Counted from the first letter of the stretch, positions 18,582-27,628 are shown. The stretch is DNA of 64,000 nucleotides from Candidatus Coatesiibacteriota bacterium (GCA_016927185.1 JAFGND010000071.1:62001-126000), one strand, 5' to 3'. Translations and numbers: made by a program. The notes: generated by a model not told the origin, from the letters alone.

Positions 18582-20825
18582 CTATACAGAACCTTTATAA
18601 ATGCCAATTTTCTCTTTTGCTATTTGATTGTCTGGATCTATTACCATTAGTTTTTCCCATGTATTAATTGCTTCCTTAAGTTTTTTCTGGGTTTCATAAA
18701 CTGAGGCTAGATTAAGCATTGCCTGGACAAACGAAGGATTAATAGCAAGGGATTTACTGTACATATCTACTGCCTTGTCAAAATCCTCCAGGCTATAATA
18801 TAACCAGCCTAAATTATTATATGTCTCTGCCAGATTAGGTCTTTTTTCCAGCAGTTTCTTGAATGCTTCCTCAGCTTTGTTCATTTGTCCTATCTCTATG
18901 TAAGCCAGACCAATATTATTAAGAACTTCAACTACTTCAGGATCAAGTTCCAATGCTTTCTCAAACTCAGATATTGCAGCAATGAAAGCTTTCTGATGAT
19001 ACAAGTACATACCTCTGTCATTATGCTGGCTAGCCTGATTAGCTCTTGTTTCCTTGATTAAAAGATCATATTTCTTGCCCTGATCTACTATAAGATTGAA
19101 TAACTCCTTGCTGCTTGAGGAGAAGGCTTCAATGGCTTTATTAATATTTTCTCCAATAGCAGATTGTGTAAGGGATAATGATTGCTGATTAAGAAGTACT
19201 TCTTTTTGAATTGCTATCATCTCTTTCAGTAATTCATTTGTATCTTTTAAATTTATAGTTTCAAAGGATTTTGGAATCATTTTGATAATCGTTGTTATCT
19301 CACCAAGTAATGCAGGAATCTCCTGCAAAGATTCCAACTTGTTTTCCCCCAACTTGGTTTCTATCAATGTTTTTATCTCTGCAAGTGTCTTTTCTGAACC
19401 AACTACTGTCAGATCTAAGGGAGGTATTGATTTCGGAATCTGATCTATGGTTTTTGTCAGTTCAATAAGGAGTAATGGTAATTCTTGGATTGAAGTTAAA
19501 TCCTGTTTCTCAATCTTTTCTCTTATTACAAGAAGATCAGCACTTACTTTTGCTAGATTAGAAAGTTTTTCAGTATTTATACTGGATAATTGTGTTGATA
19601 GTTCATTTATTGAAGTCTTTATTTCTCCAACATTAGTCTTACTTATATTCGTATCAAGATTTGTAACTGCTTTGTACAGATTTAAAATCTGATCATTTAT
19701 CTGAGAGAGATATTGCTGGATTTCAGATAAATCAAGAGGTTTGGCAAAATTAGCTTCCAGAAGTTTGGAAACCTTGTCAATTGCCTGATTTGTTGGTTCC
19801 AGAGTTATTCCAGATTGTGAGCCTTCAGCTGAGAGTTTCTTCATGTTTTCTAAAGCTGATATTATAGAATCCAGCTTTGTTATAAAGATCTTATTCTGTT
19901 CCTGCACATATTCCGTAATATGCGGAGATAAAATCTCAATAAGAGTCTGGATTTTATTGGATATGTCTGGTAATGGTGTAAATGGCTGCTTTGTAAGAAA
20001 TTCTGTCCATTGCTTTTCAAAATTATTCAGGGATTCAATTATGGGTTCTAAATCGTTTTCTCCCTTACCTTTTTTCGATTTTGTTGAAAGAGATTCACCA
20101 AGAGATGAAATGGATTTAGAAATACTGTCAACTAGTGGAATAAATCCGTCCTGTCCTGACTTTATGCTTTCCAGAATTGGTACTATCTTATCGTGATTAT
20201 TCTTTTGGGAGAATTGCGAAATCGCGGATAATTGATTGATTATCTCTTTCAGATTAGCTTCGAATTTTACTGCATCTGCTTTTTCATCAGAACTTGTAGC
20301 TTTCTCACTTACTGATTTGCTTATGGATTCAAAAATGGAAGATAAATCAGAAATCCATGCAGGCTTTTTTAATTCAAGACCTTCTTTGCCAATTTTAGCA
20401 AGTGATTCTTTCAATTCATCTTGCTTCAAAGCTATTATTTCAACTGCAGCAAGCATTGGATCTTTTAATGTTCCATCCTTTGCAGCTGATGTTTCAGTAG
20501 GTTTGGTTTTAGCAATCTCCTTGGTTACTTCTATTGCAAGAGTCTTTAATGATTGAGGAGCTAGAGTAGATACTATTTGCTCTATTGCTCCTTTCATTGA
20601 TCTCTGACTTTCAAGCAATTTATTAACGTTCTTTTCTATCTCTTCAGCATTATCAGTGAATTTATCTACCTGCTTTTCTGTAAGCATATGAGCTAAAACC
20701 CATAGAGAACATCGATCATGCTCTAAATCAAAAACCTCACATTTGTCTCTTATACAAGTTAAATCAACTTTATCCTGGTTAGGATTTGTGTTAGCTGATA
20801 TTGAAAGGAATGGACACAGATTCAT
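18582..20825 (-). CDS. Cys-cluster, coiled-coil and TPR protein
   Basis: A 747-residue soluble protein of unknown function. The N terminus has four cysteines (C4, C24, C29, C39; CPF, CIRDKCEVFD, CSLW) that could hold zinc or an Fe-S cluster. Residues about 50-590 are low-complexity helices rich in Ser, Ile, Lys and Glu, with coiled-coil spacing. They include a repeated unit: SIQELPLLLIELTKTIDQIP and SLQEIPALLGEITTIIKMIP. Residues about 600-740 form four clear TPRs (AISEFEKALELDPEVVEVLN, AEEAFKKLLEKRPNLAETYN, AVDMYSKSLAINPSFVQAML, AINTWEKLMVIDPDNQIAKE). It has a Shine-Dalgarno site (AGGGGGT) and follows the SMC-like operon by 125 bases. It may be co-transcribed with that operon or read from its own promoter. 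Confidence 0.85.
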   Translation of the reverse strand: MNLCPFLSISANTNPNQDKVDLTCIRDKCEVFDLEHDRCSLWVLAHMLTEKQVDKFTDNAEEIEKNVNKLLESQRSMKGAIEQIVSTLAPQSLKTLAIEVTKEIAKTKPTETSAAKDGTLKDPMLAAVEIIALKQDELKESLAKIGKEGLELKKPAWISDLSSIFESISKSVSEKATSSDEKADAVKFEANLKEIINQLSAISQFSQKNNHDKIVPILESIKSGQDGFIPLVDSISKSISSLGESLSTKSKKGKGENDLEPIIESLNNFEKQWTEFLTKQPFTPLPDISNKIQTLIEILSPHITEYVQEQNKIFITKLDSIISALENMKKLSAEGSQSGITLEPTNQAIDKVSKLLEANFAKPLDLSEIQQYLSQINDQILNLYKAVTNLDTNISKTNVGEIKTSINELSTQLSSINTEKLSNLAKVSADLLVIREKIEKQDLTSIQELPLLLIELTKTIDQIPKSIPPLDLTVVGSEKTLAEIKTLIETKLGENKLESLQEIPALLGEITTIIKMIPKSFETINLKDTNELLKEMIAIQKEVLLNQQSLSLTQSAIGENINKAIEAFSSSSKELFNLIVDQGKKYDLLIKETRANQASQHNDRGMYLYHQKAFIAAISEFEKALELDPEVVEVLNNIGLAYIEIGQMNKAEEAFKKLLEKRPNLAETYNNLGWLYYSLEDFDKAVDMYSKSLAINPSFVQAMLNLASVYETQKKLKEAINTWEKLMVIDPDNQIAKEKIGIYKGSV

Positions 20826-20893
20826 AATTTTACCCCCTGCTCCCTATACAGTACCTCTTTGACTTTGTAGCAAATCAACATTTGGAATTTCCT

Positions 20894-20899
20894 TGTCAA
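20894..20899 (-). promoter_or_regulatory. -35-like TTGACA box upstream of the TPR gene
   Basis: TTGACA on the minus strand, 74 bases before the TPR gene start, within the 125-base gap after the winged-helix gene. No TATAAT-like -10 at the expected distance. It suggests the TPR gene may have its own promoter. Confidence 0.3.
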
Positions 20900-20950
20900 T
20901 ATAAAAAAGACTTTAATAAATAAAAATCTTCGAAAATCATCTATTTTCTT

Positions 20951-21478
20951 TTATAATATAAGCTTTGCTTCAATAGCTATTTTTTGTCTTATCTCTTTTG
21001 GATACTCAAGAAGTAATCTGATATTATACTCAATAGAAGAAGGATTTTTGATAATATATCCCAGATTAACAAGCTGCTTGATGCCTTTTTCCAGCTGATT
21101 AGAATTTAAATAGTTGTTATCCAGAACAGTTTTTTTAAGGTATTTCAAATCTACAGGTTTACAAGCATTATCTTTCTCTTCTGAGATTGAAATAATTAAT
21201 CCTAGAAGAGACAGCAAATCTTCAGTGAGTTCTGAAGGAGATGGGAAAACAGAAACAATTGCAAAATGCTTCTCTCCCTTGAAATCTACATTTACAATAG
21301 TCAATCCAAGAGGCTCGATATATTCCTGTATACTATCTAAACTTGTCTTTATGGTCTCAAAATCATTTTCAGTTGACTTGATTAAGTCAGAATATGTTAT
21401 CCCGATTACCAGTTCTCCTTTCTTGTTCCTTCGTCTGTTCGTTAAAGCCAGGAATAATTCTGCATCATGTGCTTCCAT
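20951..21478 (-). CDS. Small tandem winged-helix protein, KITE-like (ScpB/MukE/Nse3 layout)
   Basis: 175 residues. The predicted order is a first winged helix (about 3-60: AELFLALTNRR, TYSDLIKSTEN, FETIKTSLDSIQEYIEPLGL), a beta hairpin (IVNVDFKGEKHFAIVSVF), then a second winged helix (about 85-155: LLSLLGLIISISEE, LKYLKKTVLDN, SNQLEKGIKQLVNLGYIIKN). This matches the size and domain order of KITE subunits that bind SMC-kleisin ATPases. The match is by architecture and position, not by a diagnostic motif. Its ATG overlaps the stop of the helical partner gene (TAATG), which in turn overlaps the SMC-like gene, so all three are made together. It could instead be a simple DNA-binding regulator. Confidence 0.7.
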   Translation of the reverse strand: MEAHDAELFLALTNRRRNKKGELVIGITYSDLIKSTENDFETIKTSLDSIQEYIEPLGLTIVNVDFKGEKHFAIVSVFPSPSELTEDLLSLLGLIISISEEKDNACKPVDLKYLKKTVLDNNYLNSNQLEKGIKQLVNLGYIIKNPSSIEYNIRLLLEYPKEIRQKIAIEAKLIL

Positions 21479-22089
21479 TAACTCCCCTTGAAATGCTTGA
21501 TTAGAAAAACAGATTTATGACCTTCTTTCATGCTTATCATCTGACTAAATAATTGTGCCTCAAGAAGATCAAGGTTTTCATAGAATTCCTTTTTGTTGTC
21601 TGAATGCTTGAATTTCATTTCCAACTCAGTTTTTGTTTTTTCTATCATTTCTTCATTTATTGATTTTCTCTTTATTAGCGAGTCTATTTCTATTACTTTA
21701 TCAATTACAATATCCTTCTGTTTTTGTTCATTTAAATTTTTGTGGATAATTTTCTTAAGCTTTATTTCATAATTCCTGTCTTCCGAAGATATATGCAGGA
21801 CAGGATATGTTGCTTTTCTTACAAGGTTTGAGAACCATTTCCACCGTTCTGATGGATCAATATTATCAAAAAGCAGATTTTTGTGTATGGCATCTTTCAG
21901 GGCAATCATAAAAAAAAGAGTTTGACTATCTGCAACAAGATCAGGTAATCTCTCCCATTCAGGATACCATTCATTCAACTGTTTCCTGTCATTTTCACGT
22001 TCTTCAAGGGGGATAGCAATTTGCCTGTTTTCCGCATCTTTATATTTGAAAAGCATTTTCCAGAGAGATGACCGCATATCATCATTCAT
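21478..22089 (-). CDS. Helical partner of the SMC-like ATPase, possibly kleisin-like
   Basis: I do not recognise a known family. From the coupled start at 22089 it has 203 residues. The N-terminal half has conserved-looking tryptophans and prolines (SSLWKMLFKYKD, LNEWYPEWERLPDLVAD, SERWKWFSNLVRKATYP). The C-terminal half is charged and helical with coiled-coil character (EIDSLIKRKSINEEMIEKTK to NLDLLEAQLFSQM). A longer frame begins at 22134, but the ATG at 22089 forms the sequence ATGAATGA with the SMC-like stop codon. The same junction occurs at the SMC-like gene itself. Size, helical content and position between an SMC-like and a KITE-like gene fit a kleisin or linker subunit; this is inference. 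Confidence 0.7.
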   Translation of the reverse strand: MNDDMRSSLWKMLFKYKDAENRQIAIPLEERENDRKQLNEWYPEWERLPDLVADSQTLFFMIALKDAIHKNLLFDNIDPSERWKWFSNLVRKATYPVLHISSEDRNYEIKLKKIIHKNLNEQKQKDIVIDKVIEIDSLIKRKSINEEMIEKTKTELEMKFKHSDNKKEFYENLDLLEAQLFSQMISMKEGHKSVFLIKHFKGS

Positions 22090-24475
22090 TGCTGACACCC
22101 AATATATATGTGGAAACCTGAGGCAACCTATCAAGTTCTATCCCCAGCAATTCAGGACATAAGAGAATGAACTGCGGGAAAAAGTCATCTTTATGTCTGG
22201 TTTTTATTGTTTCAAGAGTATTGAGAACCATTGCAAGTGCAAGGGTTTTGAATTCTATATCAAGCTTCTGAGTGAACTCGTCTATAGCATGAAGTGGAGA
22301 TCTGGTTAAAAGATGAAATGACAAGATAAGAGCTTCAATTACAAGAACTTTTTCTCCTCCACTTAGATTAGATAAATCGAAATATCTTGATAATCTTCTT
22401 TTGAATCTTAGTTCAAGACCAGCTTTAGGTATATCGAATATATCATTGAGCTTCAGTTCCACTCCAGCAAAAATCCCCCCAAGTAATATCTGCATGTGTT
22501 CCTTAAGCTGATTGACTACCTGATTCAAGGTTTTTTGCCAGTTGTTAAGTCTTGTTTCCAGATCATTTTGTATGTTTGATAGATGCTCTTCATTGCCTTC
22601 AATTTCATCTCTCAAGATATTAACTCTCTCCTTCAATTTTTCATATTGCTCCTGATTCAGAGATGCGAATTTCATTCCCTGCAATAATCCTTTTTTTCTT
22701 GATATCTCCCTTTCAAGTAACGATATATCCCTGAATTTACTGAAAACTATTTCAGTTTGTGGCAATGATTTTTCCATCAACCTTAAATTCTCTTTCTGTA
22801 ACAAAAGAATTTTCTCAATTTCATCTTGAATAGAACTTTCTTTATCAAGATTTTTTCTGAAATCCAGGATATCTCTGCCAATTCTTATTATTTCATCTTT
22901 GAGATTATCTATGAATTTATCAAGCATCTCTATCTTTGTTTCTAAATCTCTTTGATTTCTACTGGTTTCAAATAGCCTTTCCTGTTCTTCATCAAGTTCC
23001 TTTTTCATTATTTCATGTTTTGCAAGGCATTCCTTTCTCTCTTCAATTAGCTTGTTTGTAGGTCTGTATGTTTTTTCTAAATTCTCAAGTTTCTCACATA
23101 ATGTATTTAATGATTCATTAATATAAGATTTCTCCTTTTTCAGGAATTCCTTTTCAATATTTTCAAGCATTTTTATATGCAAGTACAGACCAGATGATAT
23201 GTCTGATCGGAGATAATAGTTTTCCCAGATATATCTGTCCCACCATGGATAGTTTATTTGCTTTGTGAGAGAATCTTCAAGTGAAGGAAAGAAGTCGTAA
23301 TTATTTTTTTTAATGCAAGTCAAGCAAGTATTAATAGGAATTTGATATTGAATTTTAGATATGCTTTCCCTTTCTGCCAATTCCAATTTCCTGACTTCTT
23401 TTCTTGCTATTTCCTGTTTTAGCTTATTGATTTCCTCAAGAGTTTTGTCATTGTCCTTCTTGCTAAGAAAAGCATCAATCCTTAGTATTTCTTCTCCATT
23501 TTTCTTGAGTTTCTCTCTTTTTTCATTAACCAAATGCTTTAATCTACCAAGATCCTGAATTACGTTTTCCAGTTTTACATGATGTTCAGTTTTTTCCTTT
23601 TTATGATTAGCAAGTTTTTCTTTTACTTTTGCTTCTTCAATTTCCAGATTTTTTAATTGTTCATTAATCCTTGAAATATGCTCCTTCTTGGAAATAATCT
23701 GTTCTTCAGTTTTGTTCATCAGCTGCACGAGTTGATTGAATTTAGTATATTCAAGTTCTATCTCGAGGATCCTGATCTCATCTTCAAGATCCTTTCTCTT
23801 GTTGATATAAGAGAGATTATCTTCATAAATTGTCAGTCTTTCAAGCTCCAGTTTCAGTCTTTCTTTCAAGGGCTGATTGGAATATTTGCATTTTTGTGAT
23901 ATTTCCATAGCCTCCAGTATAGATTTTCTCGTTTCAAGCAATCCTGTTGTCTTTAAAAGAAGCTCCAATTTAGTTCTGGGACTTTCTCCTGCAAATATGT
24001 TAACCGTTCCTTCTTCTGTAAAGGAGAGTCTGTTATCTCCCTGGACTGAAATCTGGGAAAAAAGATTTCTTACTTGAGCTCTTGAAGGCTTGAAAATCCT
24101 GTTGGCTGTTGATAGTTGATAAAAAGTTTCTCCCTTATTTGATATTATAAGTTCTAGCATGAAACCGGAAAGATCAGAGGAGGGCAGGGTAGTTCCCAGG
24201 CATTGTCCCATATCATATTGAGGTTTCCAGCTGAAGCTACCTTTTATAATCGCTTTCTCACTATATGATCCAACAAGAGTGTGCATTTCTCCTTTTCTGA
24301 TTCTTGAAGTGGGGTATCCCAAAAGAAGAAGCATTGCATCAAGTATCTGTGTTTTGCCAGTTCCATTTGCACCAATTATTACTGTAATAGGGGCTTCAAA
24401 ACCTATCCTTGTTTCTTTATGAAGCATGAAGTTGAAAAGGGATAATTCTTTTAGAAAGTATAAATTCTCATTCAT
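22082..24475 (-). CDS. Miniature SMC5/Rad50-like ABC ATPase
   Basis: About 797 residues from the coupled start. The Walker A is IIGANGTGKTQ (residues 33-43). A LSFTEEGTVNIFAGESPRTK segment, followed by LELLLKTTGLLETRKS, sits at the place where Smc5 has its PQDKVxxFAxLxPxELL block. Coiled coil runs from about 200 to 375 and from 440 to 660. Between them lies a short break (about 376-440) with CLTC at 384-387 and INYPWWDRYIWENYY. The ABC signature is NLSGGEKVLVIEAL (703-716) and the Walker B is PLHAIDEFTQKLD (727-739). The arms are far shorter than in SMC or MukB, and no full hinge domain fits. The role is probably DNA loop handling, repair or defence. An ATG at 24490 is possible; 24475 forms ATGAATGA with the acyltransferase stop codon. 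Confidence 0.88.
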   Translation of the reverse strand: MNENLYFLKELSLFNFMLHKETRIGFEAPITVIIGANGTGKTQILDAMLLLLGYPTSRIRKGEMHTLVGSYSEKAIIKGSFSWKPQYDMGQCLGTTLPSSDLSGFMLELIISNKGETFYQLSTANRIFKPSRAQVRNLFSQISVQGDNRLSFTEEGTVNIFAGESPRTKLELLLKTTGLLETRKSILEAMEISQKCKYSNQPLKERLKLELERLTIYEDNLSYINKRKDLEDEIRILEIELEYTKFNQLVQLMNKTEEQIISKKEHISRINEQLKNLEIEEAKVKEKLANHKKEKTEHHVKLENVIQDLGRLKHLVNEKREKLKKNGEEILRIDAFLSKKDNDKTLEEINKLKQEIARKEVRKLELAERESISKIQYQIPINTCLTCIKKNNYDFFPSLEDSLTKQINYPWWDRYIWENYYLRSDISSGLYLHIKMLENIEKEFLKKEKSYINESLNTLCEKLENLEKTYRPTNKLIEERKECLAKHEIMKKELDEEQERLFETSRNQRDLETKIEMLDKFIDNLKDEIIRIGRDILDFRKNLDKESSIQDEIEKILLLQKENLRLMEKSLPQTEIVFSKFRDISLLEREISRKKGLLQGMKFASLNQEQYEKLKERVNILRDEIEGNEEHLSNIQNDLETRLNNWQKTLNQVVNQLKEHMQILLGGIFAGVELKLNDIFDIPKAGLELRFKRRLSRYFDLSNLSGGEKVLVIEALILSFHLLTRSPLHAIDEFTQKLDIEFKTLALAMVLNTLETIKTRHKDDFFPQFILLCPELLGIELDRLPQVSTYILGVSNE

Positions 24476-25349
24476 TATTCCATCTGTCATGAAACCATAC
24501 CCATTGTTCAGGATGGTTCATTATTTTTGCTCCAATTATAGCATTGCATCTTTCCGTTAAAGCTTTTATTTTTTCTTTTTTATCAAGATCTTTAAATTCG
24601 TTTATATCTATTTCCTTCTCTATTTCCAGTACTTGCTTTCCATCATCTCTTAAATGAATGAATAAGGGGACAATTGCAGCTCCAGTTTTTAAAGCAATAC
24701 TTACAGGACCAGACGGTGTCCTTGCTGGACAGCCTAGAAAATCACACATTATGTTCTCTACCCTTGTATTCTGATCCATTAGTATCCCAAGCAAGCCTCC
24801 TTTTCTCAAGGCAAGCATCATCCCTTTTACATCCTCATCTCTATCATGGGAATGCACTTTCATCCTGTTTCTATAATCAACGAGAATTTTGTTCAATCTT
24901 TCATCATATACTTTTCTGGCAACAACATGAGTTGGATATCCAAGCGCTGCTATTGTTGTTGCAATAAGCTCCCAGCAACCAAGATGAGCTGTTATGCAGA
25001 CAACCCCTTTCCCTTTCTTGTATGCTTTCTGCATTTCATTGTTGCCTATAACAACCATCCAGTTTTCAAGAATCTCAGTATGCGTCATTTCCAATTGCTT
25101 TATAGCATATATGAAATTCCTTCCTGCCAATTTGAAAATGTCTTTAATAAGCTCTTCAGGATGTTCAATCCTAAGTATTCTTTCTATGTTTTTTTTTGCC
25201 ATCTGCTTTTCTTTTTTACTTATATGAAACAACAGAATGGATATTTTATCAGCGATCCATAAAGATATCTTAAAAGAAGACAATGACAGTATTTTAATAA
25301 AAACTACTATCACTAAATATATGATTAAATTCTTTAGCTTTTTTAACAA
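24468..25349 (-). CDS. Lipid A biosynthesis acyltransferase (LpxL/HtrB family)
   Basis: Adds a secondary acyl chain to lipid A or a related lipid at the inner membrane. The 293 residues start with a hydrophobic anchor (about 7-22). The catalytic His-x4-Glu is AHLGCWE (H122, E127). Downstream are LRKGGLLGILMDQNTR, FLGCPARTPSGPVSIALKTG and the C-terminal HPEQWVWFHDRW, all typical of the family. The frame begins with TTG at 25349, with no convincing Shine-Dalgarno site, ten bases after the rho stop codon; no nearby ATG exists. Its last codons overlap the SMC-like start. This shows that the cell makes an LPS-like lipid. Confidence 0.9.
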   Translation of the reverse strand: MLKKLKNLIIYLVIVVFIKILSLSSFKISLWIADKISILLFHISKKEKQMAKKNIERILRIEHPEELIKDIFKLAGRNFIYAIKQLEMTHTEILENWMVVIGNNEMQKAYKKGKGVVCITAHLGCWELIATTIAALGYPTHVVARKVYDERLNKILVDYRNRMKVHSHDRDEDVKGMMLALRKGGLLGILMDQNTRVENIMCDFLGCPARTPSGPVSIALKTGAAIVPLFIHLRDDGKQVLEIEKEIDINEFKDLDKKEKIKALTERCNAIIGAKIMNHPEQWVWFHDRWNNE

Positions 25350-25358
25350 GGCAGGTTT

Positions 25359-26654
25359 TTATGTATTCATGCTGTCAAGGAATTCCTGATTTGATCTAGT
25401 TTTTTGAAGTTGCTTTTTCAGGAAATCCATTGCTTCTATTGTTGCTTGCTCGTTCAAGAATCTTCTTAAGATCCAGATCCTGTTGAGTGTCTGTTCATCG
25501 AAAAGAAGTTCTTCTCTTCTTGTTCCAGATTTATTAAGATCTATAGCCGGGAAGATTCTTCTGTCAGCCAATTTCCTATCCAGGACTATTTCAAGGTTTC
25601 CTGTTCCCTTGAACTCCTCAAATATAACCTCATCCATCTTGCTTCCAGTTTCTATAAGGGCAGTTGCTATTATAGTTAAAGAACCTCCTTCTTCAATCTT
25701 TCTTGCAGCTCCAAAAAATCTTTTTGGTTTCTGCAGGGCATAAGCATCTACTCCACCTGTAAGAACTTTACCGCTATGAGGCTGAACTGCATTGTATGCT
25801 CTGGCAAGCCTAGTTATTGAATCCAGAAGAATAACAACATCCTTTTTTGATTCAACCATTCTTTTTGCCTTTTCTATTACTATTTCAGTAATCTGAACAT
25901 GCCTTTCAGGAGCTTCATCAAAAGTACTGCTTATAACCTCAGCCTTTACATTCCTTTCCATATCAGTAACTTCTTCAGGTCTTTCATCTATGAGAAGAAT
26001 TATAAGATATATTTCAGGATGATTTGCTGTTATGGCATTAGCAATTCTCTGAAGCAATATAGTCTTTCCTGCTTTTGGAGGCGATACTATCAATCCACGC
26101 TGACCCTTTCCAACTGGTGATAGCAAATTCATTATTCTTGTACACATTTCCTTATAATCATATTCAAGATTCACAAGTTCCATTGGATACAAGGGGGTCA
26201 ATTCTGGAAAAGGTATCCTGCTTTTATTGTTATTCGAGGGTTCGTCATTTACTTTATCAACCCTTACTAATGCAAAATACTTCTCATTATCTTTGGGAGC
26301 TCTTACAAGCCCTTCAGTTTTATCACCTGTTCTTAATCCAAATCTTTTGATCTGTGAAGGAGAAACATATATATCATCGGAACTTGGAAGATAATTGTAA
26401 TTATCACTTCTCAAGAATCCGTATCCTTCGTTGAGAATTTCCAGAATACCTGAACCTACTATAGTATTACCATTCTGAGAATATTGCATTATGATCCTGA
26501 AAATCAAATCCTGTTTTCTCATTCCAGAGGTAACCTGAATCTCGAAAGTTTCAGCATATTTCATTAGATCAACAATATTTTGATTTTTGAAATCTGTTAT
26601 GTATACTATCTCTTCCTTATTTAAGGTTTTAGGTTCAACGGTCTCCATTTCCAT
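25359..26654 (-). CDS. rho: Transcription termination factor Rho
   Basis: Hexameric RNA-dependent ATPase that ends transcription. The 431 residues contain the N-terminal helical and cold-shock RNA-binding domains ([20 protein letters not shown] at about 73-92), the Walker [13 protein letters not shown], the Walker [17 protein letters not shown], the Q/R-loop region, [19 protein letters not shown], and the C-terminal [20 protein letters not shown]. The length is normal, with no large insertion. The ATG at 26654 has a strong AAGGAGA site. It leads the operon rho-lpxL-like-SMC-like-partner-KITE-like. Confidence 0.98.
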   Translation of the reverse strand: MEMETVEPKTLNKEEIVYITDFKNQNIVDLMKYAETFEIQVTSGMRKQDLIFRIIMQYSQNGNTIVGSGILEILNEGYGFLRSDNYNYLPSSDDIYVSPSQIKRFGLRTGDKTEGLVRAPKDNEKYFALVRVDKVNDEPSNNNKSRIPFPELTPLYPMELVNLEYDYKEMCTRIMNLLSPVGKGQRGLIVSPPKAGKTILLQRIANAITANHPEIYLIILLIDERPEEVTDMERNVKAEVISSTFDEAPERHVQITEIVIEKAKRMVESKKDVVILLDSITRLARAYNAVQPHSGKVLTGGVDAYALQKPKRFFGAARKIEEGGSLTIIATALIETGSKMDEVIFEEFKGTGNLEIVLDRKLADRRIFPAIDLNKSGTRREELLFDEQTLNRIWILRRFLNEQATIEAMDFLKKQLQKTRSNQEFLDSMNT

Positions 26655-26759
26655 GCTATCTCCTTATCAATAAATAAATTATAAAAAAGTGTTTTCAGTT
26701 TTAATTTAGAATACCGAAACATTCTGAAAATTTCTGGTTATCAAAAAGACTCATGCAAA

Positions 26760-26786
26760 ACCATAAAATGAATATTTTCTTGTCAA
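26760..26786 (-). promoter_or_regulatory. Probable promoter of rho and the SMC-like operon
   Basis: On the minus strand TTGACA (26781-26786) and TATGGT (26760-26765) are separated by 15 bases. The implied transcript starts about 100 bases before rho, leaving a 5' leader long enough for Rho autoregulation. The rest of the 250-base gap (26655-26904) shows no other gene. Confidence 0.4.
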
Positions 26787-26904
26787 GTTATTTCGTATTA
26801 ATCATAGTTGTATAATTATAACAGCAATCAAATTCTGAAAATCATGAATTTAAAAACCATGGAAATATAAAGCAAGTAAATAAAATCATATCATTTTCTG
26901 ATTA

Positions 26905-27627
26905 CTAGTCTCTAAATACTAGTGAAGAATACCATAATCTATATTCTTCTTCATCTATCTTGAGGATTGGAGAATCATACAAATCTTCATAGTTATCAAA
27001 TGCTTTATTATTGAATCTCCTGAAAAGGAAGATTTTTCCATCTGGAATTGAGAAATAGGTCTCAGTAATATGGCTTCTGTTTTTATAAGAAGCTAATAAT
27101 AACCATCTAAAGCAAATAGATTTACTGTTTCCTACATGTACAAGAAAAGGTCCATCTATTTTCTCATCAATAGGAAATGATATTCTCTCATTTTTTTCAT
27201 ATAATATTTCCTGGCTTTTAAAAGTATCTCCAGGAAATATTTTTTTTGCAATTCTCCTTTTGCATAGTTGAATTTGACCTATATCATCAATAGGTCTATC
27301 TATGAGTATTTGCCAAATCCAATCCTCTTGCTGCTCTTTGAAATAATAAAGAGAACTACCTGTTGGATGACCATCCTGGTTAAAACTCTCAATTACAAGT
27401 TCCTGGTACAAAATCCCGTTGAATTCAATTTGCTGAGTCAGTTTTCCTTTATGATAAAATGACAAGTGCGTTCCTGGATAATCATAATCACACCAAATAT
27501 ATTCATCAGGTCCCTTGAATCTGCAGAAAAAAGAAGGATCTTCCTTAATATCTACTTGAGAAATCTTTTCTTCTTCATAAACCAGAATCTTTATTATGGG
27601 AAGCCTGTCATAAGGTGGTTTATCCAT
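26905..27627 (-). CDS. Hypothetical protein coupled to the second porin gene
   Basis: 240 residues that I do not recognise. It has no signal peptide and no membrane helix. The sequence is rich in Tyr, Phe, Trp and Asp and appears beta-rich, for example WCDYDYPGTHLSFYHKGKLT, SLYYFKEQQEDWIWQI and ITETYFSIPDGKIFLFRRFN. The start is one base after the stop codon of the porin-like gene (TGAAATG), so it is made with it. It could be cytoplasmic or could use an unrecognised export route. Nothing supports a function. Confidence 0.75.
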   Translation of the reverse strand: MDKPPYDRLPIIKILVYEEEKISQVDIKEDPSFFCRFKGPDEYIWCDYDYPGTHLSFYHKGKLTQQIEFNGILYQELVIESFNQDGHPTGSSLYYFKEQQEDWIWQILIDRPIDDIGQIQLCKRRIAKKIFPGDTFKSQEILYEKNERISFPIDEKIDGPFLVHVGNSKSICFRWLLLASYKNRSHITETYFSIPDGKIFLFRRFNNKAFDNYEDLYDSPILKIDEEEYRLWYSSLVFRD

Positions 27628-27628
27628 T

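Noticed and set aside
20951-24490. Wadjet (JetABCD) or MukBEF defence/segregation operon
   Set aside because: The ATPase is much shorter than JetC or MukB, and no JetD-like topoisomerase/nuclease gene is present. The neighbours are rho and a lipid A acyltransferase, not defence genes.
26904-26923. Inverted repeat ACTAGT-8-ACTAGT at the end of the hypothetical gene, as a terminator
   Set aside because: The stem is only six bases and no T run follows on the minus strand.
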